From NCBI RefSeq assembly GCF_017104965.1, contig NZ_JAAGPR010000018.1, positions 62,001 to 126,000 of the forward strand: DNA of 64,000 nt, read 5' to 3'. This document shows positions 8,181 through 16,620 of the stretch, in pieces. The DNA is from Paraburkholderia sp. Ac-20340 (GTDB taxonomy: Bacteria; Pseudomonadota; Gammaproteobacteria; Burkholderiales; Burkholderiaceae). A model generated the notes under the pieces. The model did not search any database. It was not told the DNA's origin and saw only the letters and a list, made by a program, of their open reading frames with translations. How positions within the stretch are numbered: position 1 is the first letter of the stretch; each line of letters begins with the position of its first letter. The translations under genes were made by a program, and so were the position numbers.

Positions 8181-9401
8181 ATGAATACCTGGTTATCGTG
8201 GTGGCGCGCCGATGAGCGTCTCGCTCTTGGCTTGCGTGCGCTGCTGCGGCGTGGCACGCGTCTGAGTCATCACCTGTTCAGCATCGTCGGCGGTTGCGCC
8301 GTCGTACTCGCGCTCGCTGTGTGGCTTCTGCCCACGTGGCGCGGCACGCTGGCCGCACGCATGATGCCTTTCGTTTCCGCCGCCGTGCAGGCTGGTCCCG
8401 CCCGCCTGCTGCAAGGCAATCCGCTGCCTTCGCTGATGCCCTCGGGCACGGCGTCCAGCGACGACAACAACCCAGCCGATGGCGCGACCCTGCCCACGGC
8501 GCTCGTCCCGGATACCGGCCTGCATGGCGCGGGTATCTCGCCGGCCGGCTCGAACGGCGCAGTCGCCCATGTGGCGAGCAGCGTCTCGAACGGCGGCATG
8601 GCCACGCTCGACGCGGTCACGCTCAACGGTCTCGATCCGCGTTCGCTGCCGAGCGTCGGCACGCTGGCGCGCATGATTCCGTCGCAACGCATCACGCCCG
8701 ACGCTCGCGACGACCGCGTGCTGGTTTCGGCGCGTGAACAGGCGATGGTCGCCACCTATATCTCGCGCCGCTACCGCGTGGCGCAGGAGCCGGTGGGCGA
8801 ACTCGTGAAGGCCGCCTTCGACACGGGCCGCGAAGTGGGGCTCGATCCGCTGCTGCTGCTCGCCGTGATGGCGATCGAATCGGGCTTCAACCCGTACGCC
8901 GAAAGCGGCGTGGGCGCGCAAGGCCTGATGCAGGTCATGTCGAAGGTGCACTCGGACAAGTTCCAGTACTTCGGCGGCCAGAGCGCGGCGCTCGATCCGC
9001 TTGCCAACATCAAGGTTGGCGCGCTGGTCCTGAAGGACTGCATCGCGCGCGGCGGTTCGCTGCCGGGCGGTCTGCGCCTGTACGTCGGCTCGACCTCGCA
9101 GGACGACGGCGGCTACGGCGCCAAGGTGATGGCCGAACGCTCGCGTCTGCGTGATGTCGCGCACGGCCGCAATGTGCCGATAAACGGGCCGCAAGCGCCC
9201 ACCACGACGGCCAGCACCACGGGCACGCAGAAGGTGGCGAGCATCAACGGCACGAACGGCGACAAGCGCGTGCACATGACGCTCGAAGGCGCCCACGCGC
9301 TGATCGAAAAGACCTCGGCTTCGACTGCGCCTTCGCAGGACGATGCCAGCACCAGCGGTGCGGCGGCCCAGAAGCACGGCCAGCCCGAGCTTGGCGCTTA
9401 A
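8181..9401 (+). CDS. Membrane-anchored lytic transglycosylase (SLT domain)
   Basis: A 406-aa protein. A single membrane segment (SIVGGCAVVLALAVWLLP, about residues 34-51) follows a short cytoplasmic head. Next is a low-complexity linker to about residue 190. The SLT domain (about 215-320) has the catalytic glutamate in AIESGFNPYAESG and the AQGLMQVM motif. A disordered Ser/Thr tail ends the protein. Lytic transglycosylases cleave peptidoglycan to 1,6-anhydro products in the periplasm. A GGGGAG site lies ahead of ATG. It stands alone, behind an unusually long leader, with a terminator after it. Confidence 0.9.
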   Translation: MNTWLSWWRADERLALGLRALLRRGTRLSHHLFSIVGGCAVVLALAVWLLPTWRGTLAARMMPFVSAAVQAGPARLLQGNPLPSLMPSGTASSDDNNPADGATLPTALVPDTGLHGAGISPAGSNGAVAHVASSVSNGGMATLDAVTLNGLDPRSLPSVGTLARMIPSQRITPDARDDRVLVSAREQAMVATYISRRYRVAQEPVGELVKAAFDTGREVGLDPLLLLAVMAIESGFNPYAESGVGAQGLMQVMSKVHSDKFQYFGGQSAALDPLANIKVGALVLKDCIARGGSLPGGLRLYVGSTSQDDGGYGAKVMAERSRLRDVAHGRNVPINGPQAPTTTASTTGTQKVASINGTNGDKRVHMTLEGAHALIEKTSASTAPSQDDASTSGAAAQKHGQPELGA

Positions 9402-9445
9402 AGTCTGAGCATCGAGCCCAGCCACTGGAAAGACCGGACGTAACG

Positions 9446-9471
9446 AAAAAGGCACCCTCGGGTGCCTTTTT
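9446..9471 (+). terminator. Bidirectional terminator
   Basis: AAAAAGGCACCC-TC-GGGTGCCTTTTT, a compact hairpin between the convergent transglycosylase and aminotransferase genes. Confidence 0.9.
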
Positions 9472-9493
9472 CCATTGCTGAACCGACGGCGGA

Positions 9494-10687
9494 TCAGCGC
9501 TCGAACAGGGTGCGCAGTCGCGCGACGGCTTCTTCCAGCCGTTCGTAGGCCGTGGCGTAGGAAAGCCGCACATATTCGCGTGGCCAGGCCACGCCGAAGT
9601 CCATGCCCGGCACCATCACCGTGCCGGCGTCGTGCAGCATCGCGCGGGTGAGCGCGTCGCTGTCGCCGGCGGCGGGATGGTTGACCTTGGTGCAATCGGC
9701 GTAGACATAGAACGCGCCGTCCGGCATCACGGGCACCGTGAAACCGAGCGATTCGAGCGCGGGCGCGATGAAGTCGCGGCGGCGCTTGAACTCCAGCCGG
9801 CGCGCTTCGTAGATCTTGAGCGTGTCGGGCTCGAAGCAGGCGAGGGCCGCGTGCTGCGCGAGCGCCGATGCGCAGATAAACAGGTTCTGCGTGAGCTTTT
9901 CAAACGCGCCGACCAGCGAAGGCGGCACCACGAGCCAGCCCAGACGCCAGCCCGTCATATTGAAGTACTTCGAAAAGCTGTTGACCGTCACCACGTCGTC
10001 GCCGAACGAGAGGGCCGAGACCGGCGGTTCGCCGTACGACAGCCCCTGATAGATCTCGTCGACGATCGTAAAGCCGCCGCGCGCGCGTACGGCGTGCACG
10101 ATGCGCCTGAGTTCGTCGGCTTCGATCGAGGTGCCGGTGGGATTGGACGGCGAAGCCAGCAGCACGCCGCGGGTGCGCGGCGTCCACAGACGCTCGACAT
10201 CGTCGGCGGTCAGCTGGAAACGCGCTTCGGGGCCGCTCGGCACGAGTACCGGCTTGCCTTCCGCGGCGGCCACGAAGTGGCGGTTGCACGGGTAGCACGG
10301 GTCCGGCATGAGCACTTCGTCGTCGCGATCGACGAGCGCCGTGCAGGCGAGCAGCAGCGCAGCCGATGCTCCAGCCGTCACCACGATGCGCGCCGGATCG
10401 ATCGTCAGCCCATAAGCGTGCTGATAATGCGCGGCGATCGCCTCGCGTAGCGGGTGAATGCCAAGCGAGTTGGTGTACTGCGTGATGCCCTGGCGCAACG
10501 CGGCGGCCGCGGCTTCTACGACAGGCTCGGGCGCCGTGAAATCCGGCTCGCCGATACCCATGTGGATGATGTCGCGTCCGGCGCGTTCGAGCTTCGCAGC
10601 TTCCTTCGCCAGTTCCATGACGTAGAAGGGCTGGATCGCGTCGACGCGCGCGGCAAGCCGCAGGAGCGGTTCGGCAACGGTGTTCAT
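9494..10687 (-). CDS. PLP-dependent class I aminotransferase
   Basis: A 397-aa fold-type I aminotransferase. The start MNTVAEPLLRLAARVDA is preferred because the family N-terminus begins here; an in-frame extension of 19 codons has no better ribosome site. Visible are the GEPDFTAPEP substrate segment, ASPSNPTGT, DEIYQGLSYG and the PLP lysine in SFSKYFNMTGWRLGW near residue 230. The C-terminal arginine lies in YVRLSYA. The substrate is unknown; aspartate- or alanine-type aminotransferases look like this. It lies downstream of nusB with a 110-bp gap and is probably the last gene of the riboflavin block. Confidence 0.88.
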   Translation of the reverse strand: MNTVAEPLLRLAARVDAIQPFYVMELAKEAAKLERAGRDIIHMGIGEPDFTAPEPVVEAAAAALRQGITQYTNSLGIHPLREAIAAHYQHAYGLTIDPARIVVTAGASAALLLACTALVDRDDEVLMPDPCYPCNRHFVAAAEGKPVLVPSGPEARFQLTADDVERLWTPRTRGVLLASPSNPTGTSIEADELRRIVHAVRARGGFTIVDEIYQGLSYGEPPVSALSFGDDVVTVNSFSKYFNMTGWRLGWLVVPPSLVGAFEKLTQNLFICASALAQHAALACFEPDTLKIYEARRLEFKRRRDFIAPALESLGFTVPVMPDGAFYVYADCTKVNHPAAGDSDALTRAMLHDAGTVMVPGMDFGVAWPREYVRLSYATAYERLEEAVARLRTLFER

Positions 10688-10797
10688 GCGGGAAATTCCA
10701 GTGCTGGCGCGCATGGCGGGCCGCTGGGCGGGCGCGGGCCTCAAGGCCCGGCGCCACGCCAGCTACGCCATGTCACGCAATGACGAACTGCGACGGC

Positions 10798-11232
10798 TTA
10801 CGACTTGCGGGCGTTCTGCGCTTCGGTGGCGCGCAGTTGCGCCGCGAGCTTGTCGAGCACGCCGTTGACGTACTTGTAGCCGTCCGAGCCGCCGAACGTC
10901 TTCGTGAGTTCGACTGCTTCGTTGATGACGACGCGATACGGGATATCGACGTGATGCTTGAACTCGTAGGTCGCCACGAGCAGCACCGCGCGTTCGACGG
11001 GCGAAAGCTGCTCGATCGGACGGTCGAGGCAAGGCGCGATCGCGGTGGACAGTTCGTCCGCTTCGCGAATCACGCCGTGCAGCAGCGCGTCCAGATGCTC
11101 GTGGTCGGCCTTGTCATAGCCCTGCGAACCGCGCAGTTGCGCATCGACTTCACCGGCGGGCACACCCGACAGTAGCCACTGATACAAGCCCTGCGTGGCC
11201 AGTTCGCGGGAGCGGCGGCGCGCGCTCTTCAT
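10798..11232 (-). CDS. nusB: Transcription antitermination factor NusB
   Basis: A 144-aa all-helical NusB. It begins with the basic segment [20 protein letters not shown], which binds boxA RNA with NusE. It has [17 protein letters not shown] in the middle and the conserved [18 protein letters not shown] near the C-terminus. It acts in rRNA antitermination. Its ATG overlaps the ribH stop (ATGA), so translation is coupled. A ribH-nusB pairing is common in Proteobacteria. Confidence 0.95.
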   Translation of the reverse strand: MKSARRRSRELATQGLYQWLLSGVPAGEVDAQLRGSQGYDKADHEHLDALLHGVIREADELSTAIAPCLDRPIEQLSPVERAVLLVATYEFKHHVDIPYRVVINEAVELTKTFGGSDGYKYVNGVLDKLAAQLRATEAQNARKS

Positions 11233-11738
11233 TGCTGTTCCTCTTCGTCTTCTTCCTCGTCGTCGTCACCGCCGTCGAGTTGTTCCAGGGCGACCGTCAG
11301 GTTCGCCATTTCGACTGCGACGCGTGCGGCGTCACGACCCTTTTCGGTCATGCGCGCGACGGCCTGCTCGTCGTTTTCGGTCGTCAGGACCGCGTTCGCG
11401 ACCGGCACGCCGAAGTCGAGGCCGATGCGCGTGATGCCCGCGCCGCTCTCGTTCGAGACCAGTTCGAAGTGGTACGTTTCGCCGCGCACGACCGCGCCGA
11501 GCGCGATCAGGGCGTCGAACTGGCCGCTTTCGGCGAGCTTTTGCAGCGCCAGCGGGATTTCGAGTGCGCCCGGCACGGTGACGAGCAGCACGTCTTCGCC
11601 CGTCACGCCGAGGCGTTCGAGTTCTTCGATGCAGGCGTCGGCCAGGCCGTTGCAAACGGGTTCGTTAAAGCGCGACTGGACGATGCCGATGCGCAGGCCG
11701 TCGCCGTCGAGGTTCGGTTGGTATTGTCCGATTTCCAT
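11229..11738 (-). CDS. ribH: 6,7-dimethyl-8-ribityllumazine synthase
   Basis: A 169-aa RibH. It joins 5-amino-6-ribitylaminouracil to 3,4-dihydroxy-2-butanone 4-phosphate, the penultimate riboflavin step, in an icosahedral or pentameric shell. Family motifs: [11 protein letters not shown] near residue 22, [11 protein letters not shown] near 58 and [18 protein letters not shown] near 83. The start [12 protein letters not shown] is taken because the longer upstream frame has no family similarity. The tail is strikingly acidic ([14 protein letters not shown]), an extension beyond the core fold. The stop overlaps the nusB start by ATGA. Confidence 0.95.
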   Translation of the reverse strand: MEIGQYQPNLDGDGLRIGIVQSRFNEPVCNGLADACIEELERLGVTGEDVLLVTVPGALEIPLALQKLAESGQFDALIALGAVVRGETYHFELVSNESGAGITRIGLDFGVPVANAVLTTENDEQAVARMTEKGRDAARVAVEMANLTVALEQLDGGDDDEEEDEEEQQ

Positions 11739-11862
11739 GTGATATCCGTAGGTTCGGTTGAGCGTGGTGACGCGTGAAAGTGTGCGTGCGACGCGGCGTA
11801 GTGTATCGGGCTTTGCCGGCCAGGCCGATTTCGCGGCCTGACTTCGACTGACTGGGCTTGCC

Positions 11863-13023
11863 TTACTGCGCCGTGCGCTCGGCCGTTTCCGGCGGGCAGG
11901 GCGCTTCGGCGCCACCGCCCGGCATCGGCACGAAGCCGGTGACTTCGAGACCGTAGCCGGACATACTGCCCAGCCGGCGCGGCTTCGAGAGCACCTGCAT
12001 GCGGCCCACGCCGAGTTCGCGCAGGATCTGCGCGCCGACACCGTAGGTCTTGAAGTCCACGGGCCGGCGTGCGAGCGCCTCCGCGCGCTCTTTCTGGTCG
12101 AACGCCTTGAAGACATCGACCAGATGTTCCTTGCTCTCGCCGCAGTTGAGCATGACGATCACGCCGAGATCGCGTTCGGCGATCTCGCGCATGGCGGCGT
12201 CGAGCGTCCACGAGTGCGTGGACGAGCCCGTTTCCAGCAGATCCAGCAGCGACAGCGGTTCGTGCACGCGCACCGGCGTTTCCGTATCCGGCGAGGGCGT
12301 GCCGCGCACCAGCGCGATGTGCGGCGTGCCCGTCGGGCGATCGACATACATGATCGCGCGGAAGGCGCCGTGAGCCGTGTGCATGGTGCGTTCGGCCACG
12401 CGCTCGACGATCGATTCGGTGCGGCTGCGATAGTGGATCAGGTCGGCGATAGTGCCGATCTTGATGCCGTGTTCCTGCGCGAACTCCATCAGGTCGGGCA
12501 GGCGCGCCATCGTGCCGTCGTCCTTGATGATCTCGCAGATCACCGAAGCCGGCGTCAGACCCGCGAGCGCGGTGAAGTCGCAGCCCGCTTCCGTGTGGCC
12601 CGCGCGCACCAGCACGCCGCCCGGTTGCGCCATGATCGGGAACACGTGGCCCGGCTGCACGATATGCTCGGCGCGGGCGTCGTGCGCCACGGCCGTCTGG
12701 ATCGTGCGCGCGCGGTCCGCGGCGGAAATGCCCGTGGTGACGCCTTCGGCTGCTTCGATACTCACCGTGAACGCCGTGCCGTACTGCGTGCCGTTGCGCG
12801 AGGTCATCAGCGGCAGGTTCAGCAGCTTGCAGCGCTCCTGCGTGAGCGTGAGGCAGATCAGCCCGCGGCCGTACTTCGCCATGAAGTTGATGGCTTCGGG
12901 CGTGACGAATTCCGCCGCGATGACGAGGTCGCCCTCGTTTTCACGATCTTCTTCGTCAACGAGGATCACCATCTTGCCGGCTTTCAGTTCGGCGATGATC
13001 TCAAGGGTGGAGGCGAGCGTCAT
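11863..13023 (-). CDS. ribBA: 3,4-dihydroxy-2-butanone 4-phosphate synthase with degenerate GCH II domain
   Basis: A 386-aa two-domain protein. Residues about 1-205 form an intact RibB domain with the acidic loop [11 protein letters not shown] near 24-34 and HTEAGCDF near 150; it makes the four-carbon riboflavin precursor from ribulose 5-phosphate. The C-terminal half aligns with GTP cyclohydrolase II in order and length. However, the zinc ligands are missing: where RibA has the Cys...CxC cluster, this has [21 protein letters not shown], with no cysteine. It therefore probably cannot hydrolyse GTP, and a separate ribA should exist. The start [10 protein letters not shown] fits the family. A 124-bp gap separates it from ribH. 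Confidence 0.92.
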   Translation of the reverse strand: MTLASTLEIIAELKAGKMVILVDEEDRENEGDLVIAAEFVTPEAINFMAKYGRGLICLTLTQERCKLLNLPLMTSRNGTQYGTAFTVSIEAAEGVTTGISAADRARTIQTAVAHDARAEHIVQPGHVFPIMAQPGGVLVRAGHTEAGCDFTALAGLTPASVICEIIKDDGTMARLPDLMEFAQEHGIKIGTIADLIHYRSRTESIVERVAERTMHTAHGAFRAIMYVDRPTGTPHIALVRGTPSPDTETPVRVHEPLSLLDLLETGSSTHSWTLDAAMREIAERDLGVIVMLNCGESKEHLVDVFKAFDQKERAEALARRPVDFKTYGVGAQILRELGVGRMQVLSKPRRLGSMSGYGLEVTGFVPMPGGGAEAPCPPETAERTAQ

Positions 13024-13226
13024 GGTGGGATTCTGACTGGAAAGCGCACATTTTACGCCAGGCGGGCGGGCGCGTCGCCCAGAACGGGGGCGATGCGGCG
13101 GGTTTTCGGCGCCGCGCACGCTCCCGGCGGCCTGTGCCCGCGCAACGGCGGCGTGGCCTCACGGGCCGCCGCCCGCGCCAGCATTGGCCGAACGGCTAGC
13201 GCGTCGAGTCGTGGCGCGGTCGCGAC
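13024..13226. other. Intergenic, ribBA upstream region
   Basis: No gene is visible. It holds the ribBA promoter region. I see no FMN-riboswitch core (AGGAT, CCGAC and related conserved segments) here on the minus strand. Confidence 0.4.
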
Positions 13227-13267
13227 AATAGTAACGTTTTGCGTTATTAACGCAGAGCGTTACTATT
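13227..13267. promoter_or_regulatory. Nested double operator upstream of higA-like gene
   Basis: A 41-bp dyad centred on 13247. The outer arms AATAGTAACG (13227-13236) and CGTTACTATT (13258-13267) pair perfectly. Inside is a perfect palindrome GCGTTATTAACGC (13241-13253) with the same centre. The same bases can be read as two tandem sites TAACG-N5-CGTTA at 13232-13246 and 13248-13262. This is the layout expected for two dimers of a HTH_3/Xre repressor, probably the HigA-like protein 72 bases downstream. Confidence 0.65.
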
Positions 13268-13338
13268 CATGGCGATGACATGACAGGCGGCGCGGCCTTG
13301 CAGGCGCGCGTTATCGACTATCAGCAGGGAGGTTGAAC

Positions 13339-13644
13339 ATGGCACGGGACGTTCCGCTCGCCACGCCGGGCGCGATCCTCAACGAAGACTGGCTCAAGCC
13401 TCTGGGCATCAGCCAGTACGCGCTCGCCAAGGCGATTGGCGTGCCGCCGCGCCGCATCAACGAGATCGTGCTCGGCAAGCGTGCGATCACGGCCGATACG
13501 GCGGTGCGTCTCGCCGTCTACTTCGGCACCGACGCGCATCGCTGGATGGAACTGCAGGCGCACTACGACACGGAACGCGCGCGCGAGGCGCTGGCGGACG
13601 TGCTCGCCGGCATCCAGCCGCACGTGCGCGCCGAAGCCGCCTGA
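13339..13644 (+). CDS. higA: HigA-family antitoxin-like regulator without toxin
   Basis: A 101-aa HTH_3 protein. It begins MARDVPLATPGAILNEDWL, typical of HigA antitoxins (the xxHPGEILxEEFL-type opening). It has the helix-turn-helix GISQYALAKAIGVPPRRINE (about 24-43) and the family's VLGKRAITADTAVRLAVYFG. A GGGAGG site lies 8 bases before ATG. HigA normally follows higB, but only 72 bases separate it from a strong operator-like dyad and no HigB-like frame fits. It is on the plus strand inside a minus-strand riboflavin block and converges on the ABC exporter with a 26-bp gap. It may act only as an autorepressor or an anti-addiction protein. Confidence 0.85.
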   Translation: MARDVPLATPGAILNEDWLKPLGISQYALAKAIGVPPRRINEIVLGKRAITADTAVRLAVYFGTDAHRWMELQAHYDTERAREALADVLAGIQPHVRAEAA

Positions 13645-13670
13645 CGTACCGCGCGGCTTCGGCTGCACGT

Positions 13671-15503
13671 TTAGCGCAGGATCACATCGTCGTCGGCGAG
13701 ACCCTTCGTCAGCTCCAGCGCCTGGCGCTCGAACAGGCGTCGATACAGCCCGTTCTCGCGGCGCACGAGCGCGTCGTGCGTGCCTTCTTCGGCCACGCGT
13801 CCGCGCTCCAGCACCAGCAACCTATCGAGCGAGCGCACGGTCGACAGCCGGTGCGCCACCACCACGGTCGTGCGGCCTTCCATCAAGCGCTCCATCGCGT
13901 GCTGGATCAGCACTTCGCTTTCGCTGTCGAGGCTCGACGTGGCTTCGTCGAAGATCAGGATCGGTGCATCCGCAAGGAACGCGCGCGCAATCGCCACACG
14001 CTGGCGCTCGCCGCCGGAAAGCTTCACGCCGCGCTCGCCCACCAGCGTGTCGTAGCCGCGCGGCAGCGCCATGATGAAATCGTGCGCGCTCGCCAGCTTC
14101 GCGGCGTGGACGATTTCGGCATGCGTCGCGCCGGGCCGCGCGTAGGCGATGTTCTCCGCGAGCGTGCGGTGGAACAGCACCGGCTCCTGCTGGACGATGG
14201 CGATCTGCGCGCGCAGCGAAGCCTGCTGCACGCGCGCGATATCCTGAGCGTCGATCGTGATGCGGCCTTCCGAGGCGTCGTAGAGGCGCTGGATCAGCTT
14301 GATCAAGGTGGTCTTGCCCGAGCCCGAATGGCCGACCAGACCCACGCGCTCGCCCGGCGCGATCCGCAGATTCAGGTTCGCGTAGAGCGGCCGCTCCAGC
14401 GCGCCATAGCGGAACGTCATGTTTTCGAAGCGGATATCGCCGCGATCGATCACGATGGGCGGCGCGCCCGGCACATCCTCGATACCGAGTGGCTGCGCGT
14501 CGAGCATCACCAGTTCTTCCATGTCGTTGACCGAGCGCTGCAGATTGCGCACGTGCATGCCCACATCGCGCAGATAACCCTTGAGCAGGAAGAACAACGT
14601 GAGCGCGAACGTGATGTCGCCGACGCTCGCCAGCCCGCGCGACCACAGCAGCAGCGCCGAGCCGAGAATCGCCGCCTGCATCGCCACCAGCAGCGCGCCC
14701 TGCACGCCGCCGTTGAAGGTGCCGCGCCGCCACGTGCGCCGCGTGCGGCTATCCCACTTGTCGATCACGCGCGCGAGCCGGGCTTCTTCGCGCGACTCGG
14801 CGCCGAAGGCCTTCACGACCGGATTGCACGAGACCGCATCGGCGAGCGCGCCGCCCATCTTCGTGTCCCACTGGTTCGCCAGCCGCGCGGAAGGCGCCAC
14901 GTAGAACAGCGACAGCGAGACCGTAATCGCCAGATAAAGCGCCGAGCCGATCCCCACCACGAGCCCCATCAGGTGCCACTGCACCGCGAGCAGCACCGTC
15001 GATCCCACCAGCATCACGAGCGACGGGAAGAGGGCGACCAGCAGCGTGTCGTTGAGCAGATCGAGCGCCCACATGCCGCGCGTGATCTTGCGCACGGTCG
15101 AGCCCGCGAAGCTGTTGGCGTGCCAGTCGGTCGAGAAGCGCTGCACGCGATGAAACGCGTGCGTGGCGACTTCGCCCATCATGCGCAGCGTGAGCACGAT
15201 GATGTTCTGGAACGCAGCCTGACGCATCAGCGTGCCGGCGAGTCCGAGCGCCGTGAGCGCCCAGAACGCGAAGACGGCCGCATGCCAGGCGACATCGTTG
15301 CCGCTGGCGGCGTCATGTGCCAGAGCATCGACGAGCTGGCCGGCGTAGTGCGGCGTGAAGACGTCGGCGAGCGCGCCGAGCAGCGCGGCCAGCGCCACCG
15401 CGCTCACGCGCCACGGCTGGCGCGACCAGTGCCGGAAAGCAAAGCCCAGCACCTTGCGGAAGGTGTGGCCGCCGGAAACGGAGTGTTTGTCTTGATCTGT
15501 CAT
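13671..15503 (-). CDS. ABC exporter (fused permease and ATPase)
   Basis: A 610-aa half-transporter: six membrane helices over about residues 1-330, then the ATPase. ATPase motifs are Walker A GHSGSGKTT, the signature LSGGERQRVA, Walker B ILIFDEATSS and the switch region VVVAHRLS. It works as a homo- or heterodimer exporting lipid, peptide or drug; the substrate is unknown. The start MTDQDKHSVSGG is used, since the frame upstream has no transporter features. It sits between ribE and ribBA on the same strand. Confidence 0.9.
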   Translation of the reverse strand: MTDQDKHSVSGGHTFRKVLGFAFRHWSRQPWRVSAVALAALLGALADVFTPHYAGQLVDALAHDAASGNDVAWHAAVFAFWALTALGLAGTLMRQAAFQNIIVLTLRMMGEVATHAFHRVQRFSTDWHANSFAGSTVRKITRGMWALDLLNDTLLVALFPSLVMLVGSTVLLAVQWHLMGLVVGIGSALYLAITVSLSLFYVAPSARLANQWDTKMGGALADAVSCNPVVKAFGAESREEARLARVIDKWDSRTRRTWRRGTFNGGVQGALLVAMQAAILGSALLLWSRGLASVGDITFALTLFFLLKGYLRDVGMHVRNLQRSVNDMEELVMLDAQPLGIEDVPGAPPIVIDRGDIRFENMTFRYGALERPLYANLNLRIAPGERVGLVGHSGSGKTTLIKLIQRLYDASEGRITIDAQDIARVQQASLRAQIAIVQQEPVLFHRTLAENIAYARPGATHAEIVHAAKLASAHDFIMALPRGYDTLVGERGVKLSGGERQRVAIARAFLADAPILIFDEATSSLDSESEVLIQHAMERLMEGRTTVVVAHRLSTVRSLDRLLVLERGRVAEEGTHDALVRRENGLYRRLFERQALELTKGLADDDVILR

Positions 15504-15943
15504 GGACAGCGTGCCCCGGCCAAAAGACCCGGAGACTTCCCTGAAAGAGAGGAAAAAACGAAGAGCGACGGCAACGCATTCCGGCAGGAATGCACCGGAC
15601 GCCAAGCCACAAAAAATCGCTGGAAAATGACGCGGCGGGAACAAGCCCGCTGCGCCGCGACAACCTACGGCTGCGGTCGACCCGCTCGACGGAGGATGCC
15701 GGCGCCGATAGCGCCACGAGACATCACCCAAACCGGCGGCATGACAGCAGCCATCTCGATCGTTGCCATCTGTGCCTCCTTGCGAAGTTCGGGTGAATAA
15801 GAGTGCGGCATGCTGGCGCATACCGCGAGAGGAATAGTCCGAATATTAGCAGCGCGATCGATCTTGCGCTTGCTGGTTGCGCGCTGCGTGAGACACGGCG
15901 CGCGCTTCAACTAACCGTCAATCAAGCACCAACCAAGCGGCGA
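15504..15943. other. Intergenic between ribE and the ABC exporter
   Basis: About 440 bases that hold a candidate 34-aa ORF (15665-15769, minus) and otherwise nothing recognised. An AT-rich patch near 15838-15850 could be a promoter for the exporter and the small ORF. Confidence 0.45.
15665..15769 (-). CDS. Possible 34-aa leader peptide or small protein
   Basis: Not recognised. Its main support is a near-perfect AAGGAGG ribosome site 5 bases before ATG. The product begins MATIEMAAVMPPVWVMSRGA, is mildly hydrophobic and ends GRPQP. It lies 160 bases upstream of the ABC exporter on the same strand, so it could be a short upstream ORF affecting exporter expression or a stand-alone small protein. 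The rest of the frame has no further evidence. Confidence 0.4.
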   Translation of the reverse strand: MATIEMAAVMPPVWVMSRGAIGAGILRRAGRPQP

Positions 15944-16579
15944 TCAATCCTGCGCCGCGCCGGTCTTCGCGCCGGCCGAGAGCATCCGCTCCACATAGCG
16001 CGCGATCAGATCGATCTCCAGATTGACCTGGGTGCCCGCCGCGAGATGCTTGAGCGTTGTGACTTCCACCGTATGAGGAATCAGGTTGATCGAGAACTCG
16101 CAGCCATCGCCGCGATCGTCGACGGAATTCACCGTCAGGCTCACGCCGTTCACGGTGACCGAGCCCTTGTAGGCTAGATAACGGCCGATTTCCACCGGCG
16201 CGAGAATGCGCAGTTCGTGCGACTCGCCCACCGGCGCGAAACGCGTGACCGTGCCCAGACCGTCGACGTGGCCCGAGACGATATGGCCGCCCAGGCGGTC
16301 ATGCGCGCGCAGCGCCTTTTCCAGATTCACTTCGCCCGTTTGCGCGAGGCCCACGGTGCGGTTCAGGCTTTCGCGCGAGACGTCGACGTCGAAGGTCGTC
16401 GCGGTCTTGGCGATCGCGGTCATGCACGCGCCCTGGATGGCGATGCTGTCGCCCATCTGCACGTCGTCGAGGTCGAGGCCGCCCGCGTTGACGGTGAGGC
16501 GCACGCCGGCATCGGCGTCGGCGCCGAGGGGCTTGATCGATTCGATGCGGCCCACGGCCGCGACGATTCCGGTAAACAT
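15944..16579 (-). CDS. ribE: Riboflavin synthase
   Basis: A 211-aa riboflavin synthase. It starts MFTGIVAAVGRIESI, the family hallmark, and has two tandem lumazine-binding repeats; the second starts near residue 100 and contains HIVSGHVDGLG. It dismutates two molecules of dimethylribityllumazine to riboflavin. A good AAAGGA site lies before this ATG. A longer in-frame start (MNLLNVLNEPSKDSQ, 15 residues) begins in an ATGA overlap with the ribD stop, so a coupled longer form is possible. The family start is the safer choice. Confidence 0.93.
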   Translation of the reverse strand: MFTGIVAAVGRIESIKPLGADADAGVRLTVNAGGLDLDDVQMGDSIAIQGACMTAIAKTATTFDVDVSRESLNRTVGLAQTGEVNLEKALRAHDRLGGHIVSGHVDGLGTVTRFAPVGESHELRILAPVEIGRYLAYKGSVTVNGVSLTVNSVDDRGDGCEFSINLIPHTVEVTTLKHLAAGTQVNLEIDLIARYVERMLSAGAKTGAAQD

Positions 16580-16620
16580 CTGGCTGTCCTTTGACGGTTC
16601 GTTCAGTACGTTCAAGAGAT

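Noticed and set aside
13024-13230. FMN riboswitch upstream of ribBA
   Set aside because: None of the conserved FMN-aptamer segments is visible.
13279-13335. HigB toxin remnant directly upstream of higA
   Set aside because: Only an 18-codon frame ending VIDYQQGG fits; too short to claim a pseudogene.
13776-15800. A 674-codon open frame opposite the ABC exporter
   Set aside because: Antisense shadow of the exporter; composition is His/Arg/Gln-rich without motifs.
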